A DNA stretch of 64,000 nucleotides from an uncultured Allomuricauda sp. (GTDB taxonomy: Bacteria; Bacteroidota; Bacteroidia; Flavobacteriales; Flavobacteriaceae), in NCBI RefSeq assembly GCF_947258355.1, contig NZ_CAMYIC010000012.1, positions 124,001-188,000 on the forward strand, in the 5' to 3' direction. Below are positions 57,441 to 64,000 of this stretch, in pieces. The position numbers and the translations under genes are program-made. Position 1 is the stretch's first letter. Every line of letters starts with the position of its first letter. The notes under the pieces were generated by a model. The model made no database searches and was not told where the DNA came from. It saw nothing but the letters and a program-made list of their open reading frames with translations.

Positions 57441-57470
57441 AAAAAGCCCCTTCTGCTAGGGGCTTTTTTT
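57441..57470. terminator. bidirectional terminator between convergent genes
   Basis: AAAAAGCCCC pairs with GGGGCTTTTT around an 8-nt loop. A-runs and T-runs on each side allow it to work both rightward (after the BNR protein) and leftward (after the small HMA-like gene, whose stop codon overlaps the T-run). Confidence 0.9.
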
Positions 57471-57687
57471 ATTGCAATTCTTCACACTGGTAACCATTGT
57501 TTTGTAATAGCGAAGAAATTGTTGGCGCATTCAGGCTATGGGTTTCTACCCTAAGGATATTGTCGCAATCTTCAAGGTCAAAATTCCAACAACCCTTGCT
57601 GTCGATTAGTCTATTTAACCAGGGACGAAGTTTTTTCACATCAACTCTTCGTTGTACAGAAGTTTTGAATACATGTATGGTCATCAT
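57469..57687 (-). CDS. small HMA-fold-like protein lacking the metal CxxC
   Basis: The 72-residue product (start at 57687, or one codon later) follows DinB by 3 bp in the same direction. The pattern is beta-alpha-beta-beta-alpha-beta: IHVFKTSV, KLRPWLNRLIDSK, WNFDLEDCDNILRVE, APTISSLLQNNGYQCEEL. This is a ferredoxin-like fold resembling heavy-metal-associated domains, but the CxxC loop is replaced by SVQRR. It is a conserved-looking hypothetical protein. Coupling to DinB suggests a shared role. Its stop codon lies inside the terminator T-run. Confidence 0.75.
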   Translation of the reverse strand: MMTIHVFKTSVQRRVDVKKLRPWLNRLIDSKGCWNFDLEDCDNILRVETHSLNAPTISSLLQNNGYQCEELQ

Positions 57688-57690
57688 GGC

Positions 57691-58188
57691 TTAGCTTCGA
57701 TCGTAAAAAAATGGAGGTTCAATATCCAAAGCGCGTAGATATACATAGCCTTGCCCACGGTGGTGAATTTCGTTGTCCACAAAGTACTGCAAATTGGAAA
57801 GTACGGTACCTTCGTATTCTCCAAAAAGCTTTATGACATCTTGAAAACGTTCAATGTTGAGCTTTTTCCATAGTCTGTTGATCTCCTCTGTGTCCTGGTC
57901 CCATTTTGCCAAAAATTGGGTCTTGGTAGTACCATAGTCCCTATTTTCATCGAATTCACTGGTATTTCCCGTTACAATTTCGGTGAGTCCGGGTACGGCG
58001 ATGGCCAAAAGTTCCTTTACCATTTCGGCAAAGGGACGCATACCGCCAATACTGTAGTTGAAAAACTCATTCTCGGGAAAGGCTTCAATAACTTTTCTGG
58101 TAAGGCTCCTATGTCCTTGATAGTGTTCCAAAAATTGCTCAGGGGTCATTACTTGGCCCGTCGTTTGTTCATTAATGGTGTTTTCCAT
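57691..58188 (-). CDS. DinB-family four-helix-bundle protein
   Basis: From the ATG at 58188 (MENTINEQTTG) the product has 165 residues; a longer frame to 58353 runs through the regulatory palindromes and is rejected. It is a DinB/YfiT-like helical bundle (FLEHYQGHRSLTRKVIEAF near residue 19, the conserved IHHRGQGYVYLRAL near 143). The IHHRGQ histidines match the C-terminal metal-binding site of the family. DinB proteins are putative metal-dependent thiol transferases. It is divergent from a WYL regulator across two operator-like palindromes and precedes the 72-residue gene. Confidence 0.9.
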   Translation of the reverse strand: MENTINEQTTGQVMTPEQFLEHYQGHRSLTRKVIEAFPENEFFNYSIGGMRPFAEMVKELLAIAVPGLTEIVTGNTSEFDENRDYGTTKTQFLAKWDQDTEEINRLWKKLNIERFQDVIKLFGEYEGTVLSNLQYFVDNEIHHRGQGYVYLRALDIEPPFFYDRS

Positions 58189-58242
58189 GTGATTGTGATT
58201 TAAAGGTTTATTGTTTCTGAAACCAAAATTAAGAGGGGTAGG

Positions 58243-58258
58243 TGACAGCCCCGTGTCA
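58243..58258. promoter_or_regulatory. operator-like palindrome 1 (DinB/WYL divergent promoter)
   Basis: TGACAGCCCCGTGTCA has exact TGACA/TGTCA arms around a 6-bp spacer. It matches the site at 58288-58303 at 14 of 16 positions, 45 bp away. It lies 55 bp upstream of the DinB start. Confidence 0.65.
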
Positions 58259-58287
58259 GTAGTAAAAAACCGAATCAAAAAAGTTGT

Positions 58288-58303
58288 TGACAGCCCCTTG
58301 TCA
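58288..58303. promoter_or_regulatory. operator-like palindrome 2 (DinB/WYL divergent promoter)
   Basis: TGACAGCCCCTTGTCA has the same TGACA/TGTCA arms and the CCCC spacer core as palindrome 1. The pair fits binding by the WYL/YafY-type regulator encoded beside it; the assignment is inference. Confidence 0.65.
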
Positions 58304-58447
58304 TATCCCAAGTGTAGCTTTACCAAAGTGATGGCAGATGTAATAAGGACCAATTATTGTTTAAATTGATATGGGATGAGTTCGAAAACACCTCCCTTCC
58401 TTGGATTGAAATCCTATCTTTGGGAGATAGCTCAGGCAATTATGGGA

Positions 58448-59404
58448 ATGGATACCGTAAAACGTTTTGATAGGATAGTTGCTATTTTGATTCAGCTACA
58501 AACTAAGCGGATTGTAAAGGCACAGGAACTCGCAGACCGATTCGAGGTGAGCTTGCGAACCATTTATAGGGATATTCGAACCTTGGAAGCCTCTGGGGTT
58601 CCCATTGTAAGCGAAGCAGGGGTTGGATATTCCATAATGGAGGGGTATCGATTGCCGCCGGTAATGTTTACCCGTGAAGAAGCGGGAAGTTTTGTGGCTG
58701 CAGAAAAGCTGATGCAACAATTTACCGATAAATCCCTCGGTGCCTATTACGAATCCGCAATGTTCAAACTCAAATCAGTGCTTAGAGGTAGTGAAAAAGA
58801 TTGGGTGGAAGCCTTGGAATCCCAAGTGTCCATAGTTCCTGGACAAGAGCTATTTAATGATGAGGTTCCCAATGCCCTTGAAATCTTGTTCGAGAGCATT
58901 GCCGAACGCAAGCAAGTGTTTTTGAGGTATGAATCGTTGAGGGAAGAAAATCCTTCGGAGCGAAGGATAGAACCCGTTGGACTTTTTCATGAAAATGGAT
59001 TTTGGTATATTTTGGGTTACTGTCACCTGCGGACCGATTATCGCCATTTCAGGACAGATAGAATCCACAAAATCGCTAGAACCTCGCTGGACTTTTTGTT
59101 GGAACATGGAACCATTGATGAACATAGGAACAAAGAGAAGGAAGTTGCTAAAACCAAGGTGAGGATTTTAGTGGAAAAAACCGTAGCAAAATATATTCAA
59201 GGTCAGACCAAGTATTATGGTCTGATTTCCAGTGAAGTAAAGGGGGACGAGGTGGAAATGACATTTATGACGACCGATTGGAAGAATGGATTTGCCCGTT
59301 GGTATTTAATGTTCGGTGATTATGCAAAAATTATTGAGCCAGAGATATTGAGGGAACGTGTGGTGGAAATTTTAATAAATAGTCAAGAAAGGCTTTCCAA
59401 TTAA
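58448..59404 (+). CDS. YafY-type HTH/WYL-domain transcriptional regulator
   Basis: I take the ATG at 58448 (MDTVKRFDRIVAIL), giving 318 residues; upstream in-frame starts at 58442 and 58376 are possible but lack family support. The N-terminus is a winged helix (AQELADRFEVSLRTIYRDIRTL at about 26-47), followed by GYRLPPVMFTREEAGSF, then a WYL domain (RIEPVGLFHENGFWYILGYCHLR near 175-197) and a WCX-type C-terminal extension. Such regulators often pair with DinB-family genes. The stop codon overlaps the alkB start (TAATG), so alkB is in the same operon. Confidence 0.92.
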   Translation: MDTVKRFDRIVAILIQLQTKRIVKAQELADRFEVSLRTIYRDIRTLEASGVPIVSEAGVGYSIMEGYRLPPVMFTREEAGSFVAAEKLMQQFTDKSLGAYYESAMFKLKSVLRGSEKDWVEALESQVSIVPGQELFNDEVPNALEILFESIAERKQVFLRYESLREENPSERRIEPVGLFHENGFWYILGYCHLRTDYRHFRTDRIHKIARTSLDFLLEHGTIDEHRNKEKEVAKTKVRILVEKTVAKYIQGQTKYYGLISSEVKGDEVEMTFMTTDWKNGFARWYLMFGDYAKIIEPEILRERVVEILINSQERLSN

Positions 59405-60033
59405 TGTTGAGACATATAAAAATGGATTTGTTCACCAACCAAATAGACCCTACCCAGAATATACTGCCTCAGGACGGCACAGTGAATTATTTTGGTTCTA
59501 TTGTTAACCAAAACAAAGCCGATTACTACTTTGAACAACTATTGAATGGCATCCCTTGGGAACAAGATGTGGTCCATATGTTCGGCAAGCGTATCGTAAC
59601 CAAACGAAAAGTGGCATGGTATGGAGACAAACCTTTTGAGTATACCTACTCCAAAAGCACCAAAAAGGCATTGCCCTGGACACCTGTGCTATTGAAATTG
59701 AAACAACTAACCGAACATCTGACCAAGGAAACCTATAATTCATGCTTGCTCAATCTCTACCATTCTGGTGAAGAAGGGATGGGTTGGCATAGCGATAATG
59801 AAAAGGAGCTCAAACAAAATGGAGCCATAGCCTCTTTAAGTTTTGGTGCAGAACGAAAATTCGTGTTCAAACACAGGGACACTAAAGAAAAGGTGGGATT
59901 GCAATTAGATCATGGCAGTTTATTGGTGATGAAAGGTGCAACACAAGAACATTGGCTACACCGTTTACCACCTACCAAAAAAATTGGAAAACCAAGGATA
60001 AATCTTACGTTTAGAACTATTGAACCAAACTGA
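59404..60033 (+). CDS. alkB: AlkB-family 2-oxoglutarate/Fe(II) dioxygenase
   Basis: The 209-residue product has the dioxygenase iron triad His129-x-Asp131 (GWHSDNE) and His186 (WLHRLPP), plus Arg198 and Arg204 in PRINLTFR, the 2-oxoglutarate-binding end typical of AlkB. It oxidatively removes alkyl damage from DNA bases. The start ATG overlaps the WYL-regulator stop by one base; an internal Met at residue 7 is an alternative. Its coupling to a WYL regulator and a divergent DinB points to a DNA- or chemical-damage response unit. Confidence 0.93.
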   Translation: MLRHIKMDLFTNQIDPTQNILPQDGTVNYFGSIVNQNKADYYFEQLLNGIPWEQDVVHMFGKRIVTKRKVAWYGDKPFEYTYSKSTKKALPWTPVLLKLKQLTEHLTKETYNSCLLNLYHSGEEGMGWHSDNEKELKQNGAIASLSFGAERKFVFKHRDTKEKVGLQLDHGSLLVMKGATQEHWLHRLPPTKKIGKPRINLTFRTIEPN

Positions 60034-60124
60034 ATACGGAAACCTTAAACATTTGGTAATTGGGATTTACTCTTACTCTTTGCAATGGTGAGTATATTGC
60101 AGTTTATTTACTTATTTTAAATCA

Positions 60125-60955
60125 ATGAAAAACATTTTCTTTATTCTTTTGGCCATCGGGTCACTGTTAAATGTCCAAGGACAAACCATAGACATCATAA
60201 CGTACAACATTCGCTACGATAATCCAGATGACGCTCCAAATAATTGGGACAATCGTAAAGAGTTCCTTATTTCACAGCTAAACTTTTATGGTCCTGATGT
60301 ATTTGGTATCCAAGAGGGATTGATTCATCAGGTCAAGGAAATTGATAACGGATTAGAGGAATACGACTATTTTGGTGTGGGCCGAGATTATGGTGACGAA
60401 AGGGGGGAGCATACGGCGATTTTTTACAATACCAAAAGATTGACACTTATGGAGCAGTCAACATTTTGGTTGTCCACGACTCCGGAAAAACCATCCAAAG
60501 GATGGGATGCCGCTCTTCCGAGAACCTGTACTTATGGGGTCTTTGAAAACAAAAGTGATGGCGAAAAATTCATAGTCTTTAATACCCATTTTGATCATGT
60601 TGGGGTAAAAGCACGTGAAGAAAGTTCCAAGCTCATTCTTGAAAAAATAAACGAATTAAATACCAAAAACTACCCCGTTGTGGTCACTGGCGATTTTAAC
60701 CTGGAAAGTAATAGTCCGGGCGTGCAGGTAATTTTAACCAAAATGGCGGACACCCATATTGCCGCAGGAGAAAATGCCTTTGGTCCAGATGGAACTTTCA
60801 ATGATTTCGAATTCAATAGACCCGTGGAGCGAAGAATCGACTATATTTTTGTTTCCGATGCGTTTGAGGTGATCAAAAGTGCCATTTTGAGTGACTCCAA
60901 AGATACCCAATACCCATCCGATCACTTTCCTGTTTTTGCTCGGTTGAAATATTGA
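60125..60955 (+). CDS. secreted endonuclease/exonuclease/phosphatase-family protein
   Basis: The 276-residue product has a signal peptide (about 1-19, LLNVQGQ) and an EEP domain. Motifs visible: IITYNIRYDNPDDAPNNW, DVFGIQEGL with the metal-binding Glu, VVTGDFNLES with catalytic-type Asp/Asn, and YPSDHFPVFARL with the terminal His. The family includes nucleases, sphingomyelinases and sugar/lipid phosphatases. The exported location makes scavenging of nucleic acid or phosphate plausible, but the substrate is unknown. Neighbours do not clarify it. Confidence 0.9.
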   Translation: MKNIFFILLAIGSLLNVQGQTIDIITYNIRYDNPDDAPNNWDNRKEFLISQLNFYGPDVFGIQEGLIHQVKEIDNGLEEYDYFGVGRDYGDERGEHTAIFYNTKRLTLMEQSTFWLSTTPEKPSKGWDAALPRTCTYGVFENKSDGEKFIVFNTHFDHVGVKAREESSKLILEKINELNTKNYPVVVTGDFNLESNSPGVQVILTKMADTHIAAGENAFGPDGTFNDFEFNRPVERRIDYIFVSDAFEVIKSAILSDSKDTQYPSDHFPVFARLKY

Positions 60956-61137
60956 TGGAACAAAATTGACCATTGCCATTTTTTACGTTTTTTAGACGAT
61001 GTAGCTGCTTGTTATTTGTATTGATTTTAAGTAACCTCAAAAAACCTAAAAACAATGTTAATTTTATGTAGATGTTCGAGCTAACTATTCGAATTGTTAA
61101 CAGAAATCTTTAACTTCAAAGGGAATTAATCAACATT

Positions 61138-61593
61138 ATGGCAACTTTTACACTTAACATCAACGGAACAAAACAAGAGGTCGATGTAGATCCGTCTACA
61201 CCAGTTCTCTGGGTTTTACGAGATCACTTAAATTTAGTCGGAACAAAATATGGTTGCGGAATCGCACAATGCGGGTCATGCACCATTCATTTGAACGGGA
61301 CAGCGACTAGAGCTTGTATGCTTACCGTTTCATCCGTAGGAAATTCCGAAATCACAACAATAGAAGGTTTATCAGAAAATGGTGATCACCCGGTCCAAAA
61401 AGCTTGGCTGGAAGTGGATGTCCCTCAATGCGGATATTGTCAAGCAGGTCAAATTATGACCGCTTCTGCACTTTTGGAGAAAAACCCCAATCCAACAGAC
61501 GAAGAAATTGAAATGGCCATGAACGGCAATATCTGTCGTTGTGGAACATACACAAGAATCAAAAAAGCCGTGAAACTAGCGGCTAAATCTTAA
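61138..61593 (+). CDS. (2Fe-2S) subunit of a molybdenum hydroxylase (IorA-like)
   Basis: The 151-residue product has an N-terminal plant-type [2Fe-2S] ferredoxin domain (CGIAQCGSC and a later Cys near residue 61) and a C-terminal [2Fe-2S] domain with CGYCQAGQ and CRCGTY. This is the small subunit of the xanthine oxidase family, of the stand-alone isoquinoline 1-oxidoreductase type. It passes electrons from the molybdopterin subunit encoded 17 bp downstream. No FAD subunit is present, as in other IorAB-like pairs. Confidence 0.95.
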   Translation: MATFTLNINGTKQEVDVDPSTPVLWVLRDHLNLVGTKYGCGIAQCGSCTIHLNGTATRACMLTVSSVGNSEITTIEGLSENGDHPVQKAWLEVDVPQCGYCQAGQIMTASALLEKNPNPTDEEIEMAMNGNICRCGTYTRIKKAVKLAAKS

Positions 61594-61610
61594 CCCCTAA
61601 AACTAGTAAA

Positions 61611-63812
61611 ATGACACTTGTAAAGACAAAAATAGGACGACGTGCCTTTATTCGGAATACAGGACTGGCTAGTGGTGGACTTGTTATTGGGTTTAGCTGG
61701 TTAGCTTCATGTAAAATGACTCCCGAGCAGGTAAACAGCCTGCCAGATGAATGGTTCGAACTTAACGGTTTTCTTAAAGTAGGTGATAATGGTATGGTGA
61801 CGATAATGTCACCGAATCCGGAAATCGGCCAAAATGTAAAAACCTCCATGCCCATGATCGTGGCCGAAGAGCTCGATACAGCATGGAAGAATGTGATAGT
61901 GGAACAAGCTCCATTGAATACCGATATTTTCACACGCCAATTAGCGGGTGGTAGCCAGTCTATCCGACAAGGATGGGAAAGCTTGCGAATGGCAGGAGCA
62001 ACGGCAAGACATATGTTAAAAGAAGCTGCCGCACAAGCATGGGGTGTTTCAGCAGATGAAATCACCACTAAAGATGGAGTGCTTACCCACGAAGCAAGCG
62101 GAAATTCCGCTGGCTATGGAGAAATGGCCTCTGCTGCTACAAGTATCGAAGTGCCCGAAGAGGTGCAGTTGAAGGACAATGGTGATTTTTCCATTATCGG
62201 TACGGACAAGAAAAACGTGGATGGTCAAAAAATTGTTACCGGTAAGCCACTTTTTGGTTTGGATGTTTATAAAGAAGGCATGTTGACCGCTATGATCGTG
62301 CATCCACCAGCTTTTGGAATGAAATTCAAGAGCATGAATGCTGAATCAGTAAAATCAATGTCTGGAATAAAAGATGTCTTCCATTTTGAGGCATATCCTG
62401 AAGACACAAAAAAGACATGGTCTGATGGTGGTGCAATCCCAGAGTTGGTGGCCATTGTTGGTGACAGCACATGGGAATGTATGCAGGCCAAAAAAGCATT
62501 GGATGTGGAATGGGAAGAAGTATCCAAACTGGAAAGTACTTCATACCATGACCAAGCACTTGCATCACTTTTGGAAAAACCGCAAGAGGAGCCAGCAAGA
62601 AAGGATGGGGATGTGGACGCAGCTTTTGCAAAAGCAGCAAAAATTGTTGAAAGTACATATTCAGCACCCTATTTGGCGCACAACACTATGGAGCCCATGA
62701 ACTTTTTTGCGCATGTTACGCCAGAAAAAGCCGAGTTGCTCGGTCCAATACAAACCCCTGAGTTTTTAGAACAGACTTTGGTATCCAGATTGGGAATGCC
62801 AGCCGAAAAGATAGATATTATGATGACCCGTATGGGAGGTGGTTTTGGCCGCCGTTTGTATGGGACCTTTGCTGTGGAAGCAGCCGCAATTTCCCAAAAA
62901 ATGAATGCTCCTGTTAAATTGGTGTATTCAAGGGAAGATGATATGACGCAAGGGACCTATCGTCCATCTTACAAAGTAAAATATAAAGCAGGTCTGGATG
63001 AGAATGGCAACCTCATAGCTTGGCATGTAAGGGGAGCAGGTACCAATGATGACTTAATTTTTGAAAACCGTTTCCCCGCAGGAGCCGTGGACAATTATTT
63101 AGCAGAAAAGCATAGTTTGGAAACGAATGTGACCACAGGAGCATGGAGAGCTCCACGTTCTAACTTTATCGCGGGTGCAGAACAGGCATTTATGGATGAG
63201 GTGGCAGAAGCTGCAGGGAGGGATCCTTTGGAGTTCCGTTTGGAGCTTTTTGATAGGGCCATCAATAACCCAGTAGGTGACCCAGAACAGAACGACTACG
63301 ATCCAGAACGTTATGCAGGAGTACTGAAATTGGTAAAAGAGAAAGCCAATTGGGGCTCTGAATCAGGTAAGGCTCGTGGTGTTGCAGCCTATTATTGCCA
63401 TAACTCCTATGTAGCTCAAGTTTTGGAGTTGGAGGATGGTGGTGATATGCCAAGAGTGGATAAGATAACCTGTGCTGTGGACTGCGGTATCGTAATCAAT
63501 CCATTGGCTGCGAAAAACCAGATAGAAGGTGGTATGATCGATGGTATTGGCCACTCAACTTATAGTGCATTGACCTTTGAAGACGGAAGACCACAGCAAT
63601 CCAATTTTGACAGATATCGCCTCATGCGTCATTCCGAAGCACCAAAAAATATCGAAGTACATTTTGTGGATAACGGTATAGACCCGACCGGTTTGGGAGA
63701 GCCTTCTCTGCCACCGGCCATTGGAGCCTTGTCCAATGCATTGTACCAAGCAACGGGAAGACGTTTTTATAATCAGCCTTTTATAAATGATAAGCCGCCA
63801 TTGGTTGGTTAA
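61611..63812 (+). CDS. molybdopterin-binding large subunit of a molybdenum hydroxylase (IorB-like)
   Basis: The 733-residue product is an aldehyde oxidase/xanthine dehydrogenase-family molybdopterin subunit. GGGFGRRLYGTF near residue 406, the TGAWRAPRSNFIAG region near 505 and GLGEPSLPPAIGAL near the C-terminus are typical; the Glu in GEPSLPP is the usual catalytic base. The N-terminus carries a twin-arginine motif (GRRAFIRNTG, residues 9-18) and a possible lipobox (SWLASC, Cys34), so it is probably exported folded through Tat and perhaps lipid-anchored in the envelope. Substrate unknown. It pairs with the upstream iron-sulfur subunit. Confidence 0.94.
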   Translation: MTLVKTKIGRRAFIRNTGLASGGLVIGFSWLASCKMTPEQVNSLPDEWFELNGFLKVGDNGMVTIMSPNPEIGQNVKTSMPMIVAEELDTAWKNVIVEQAPLNTDIFTRQLAGGSQSIRQGWESLRMAGATARHMLKEAAAQAWGVSADEITTKDGVLTHEASGNSAGYGEMASAATSIEVPEEVQLKDNGDFSIIGTDKKNVDGQKIVTGKPLFGLDVYKEGMLTAMIVHPPAFGMKFKSMNAESVKSMSGIKDVFHFEAYPEDTKKTWSDGGAIPELVAIVGDSTWECMQAKKALDVEWEEVSKLESTSYHDQALASLLEKPQEEPARKDGDVDAAFAKAAKIVESTYSAPYLAHNTMEPMNFFAHVTPEKAELLGPIQTPEFLEQTLVSRLGMPAEKIDIMMTRMGGGFGRRLYGTFAVEAAAISQKMNAPVKLVYSREDDMTQGTYRPSYKVKYKAGLDENGNLIAWHVRGAGTNDDLIFENRFPAGAVDNYLAEKHSLETNVTTGAWRAPRSNFIAGAEQAFMDEVAEAAGRDPLEFRLELFDRAINNPVGDPEQNDYDPERYAGVLKLVKEKANWGSESGKARGVAAYYCHNSYVAQVLELEDGGDMPRVDKITCAVDCGIVINPLAAKNQIEGGMIDGIGHSTYSALTFEDGRPQQSNFDRYRLMRHSEAPKNIEVHFVDNGIDPTGLGEPSLPPAIGALSNALYQATGRRFYNQPFINDKPPLVG

Positions 63813-63840
63813 TCATAGATATTAAAATAGTTATATTACG

Positions 63841-63875
63841 ACTGGTCAGTAGATGTATTTTACTGGCCAGTTTTT
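63841..63875 (+). terminator. Rho-independent terminator after the IorB-like gene
   Basis: CTGGTCAGTA at 63842-63851 pairs with TACTGGCCAG at 63861-63870 (one G-T wobble), with five T residues after the stem. It lies 30 bp after the stop codon at 63812. Confidence 0.85.
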
Positions 63876-63960
63876 ATTTGAAATAAAATTATTTTCAAAT
63901 TTTGAACATAATGTATTGAATTTCAAAAAGTTGATAGCGATAAAATTTTTCACAAAAAAA

Positions 63961-63990
63961 GTTGCCATATCAATTTTTTATCTATGTTTG
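63961..63990 (+). promoter_or_regulatory. promoter-like sequence for a gene beyond the right edge
   Basis: TTG at 63962-63964 and TATGTTTG at 63983-63990 match the Bacteroidota -33 and -7 consensus (TTG and TAnnTTTG) with 18 bp between them, within the known range. No coding start is visible before the window ends, so the gene must lie to the right. Confidence 0.6.
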
Positions 63991-64000
63991 CCCCATAAAT

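Noticed and set aside
61583..62068. 161-codon minus-strand frame opposite the IorB-like gene
   Set aside because: Shadow of a well-conserved coding region on the plus strand.

Overview
The window comes from a marine-type Flavobacteriaceae (phylum Bacteroidota) chromosome. This rests on protein content: a giant SprB-repeat surface adhesin with a type IX secretion type-B C-terminal sorting domain, lipoproteins with a Bacteroidota surface-export-like Cys-Glu-Thr-Asp-Asp start, a Bacteroidota-style NagB/PIG-L fusion, a propeller sensor with a C-terminal helix-turn-helix, and TAnnTTTG promoter-like boxes. No species assignment is attempted. No phage, IS element or CRISPR array was seen.

Layout. 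1-1436: parB (cut by the left edge) and parA, leftward. 1571-5956: leftward operon of methylmalonyl-CoA mutase large and small subunits, a FtsB/DivIC-like septum protein and uridine kinase. 6137-9633: rightward biotin carrier, biotin carboxylase and carboxyltransferase, probably propionyl-CoA carboxylase; with the mutase this gives propionyl-CoA to succinyl-CoA. 9790-10219: a small GIY-YIG nuclease gene bracketed by inverted 24-bp repeats. 10228-12691: a Gfo/Idh/MocA oxidoreductase and a Bcr/CflA-type exporter.

12688-20579: peptidoglycan recycling block. anmK, nagZ and an AmpG-like permease point left, nagB fused to a PIG-L deacetylase points left, and a DeoR-type regulator and murQ point right. 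Together they import anhydro-muropeptides, trim GlcNAc, phosphorylate anhydro-MurNAc, cleave the lactyl ether and deaminate glucosamine-6-P. nagA is not in the block. 20589-31146: a PQQ-type sugar dehydrogenase lipoprotein, the 2768-residue adhesin, a small PepSY-like exported protein and a dodecin. 31249-32530: phosphoribosyltransferase plus alpha/beta hydrolase. 32795-32868: tRNA-Pro(GGG).

32973-54201 is the most interesting region: a membrane-spanning propeller/Y_Y_Y sensor with its own HTH, then a tightly packed rightward run of eight-plus genes for beta-glucan (laminarin-like) use. These are a glycosidase fused to an apparent outer-membrane beta-barrel, two multi-domain glycan-binding lipoproteins, a GH16 laminarinase-type lipoprotein, a GH149/GH94-like phosphorylase, two GH17 enzymes (one lipoprotein, one cytoplasmic), a GH30 lipoprotein and a GPH-type sugar symporter. 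No SusC/SusD pair is present; the barrel-fused glycosidase is a candidate substitute for outer-membrane entry.

54423-63812: a large BNR/VPS10-like secreted protein; a leftward DinB-like gene with a small HMA-fold protein, divergent from a WYL regulator and alkB across two tandem palindromes; a secreted endonuclease/exonuclease/phosphatase-family protein; and a two-gene molybdenum hydroxylase (IorA/IorB-like). The right edge ends in a promoter-like sequence for a gene outside the window.
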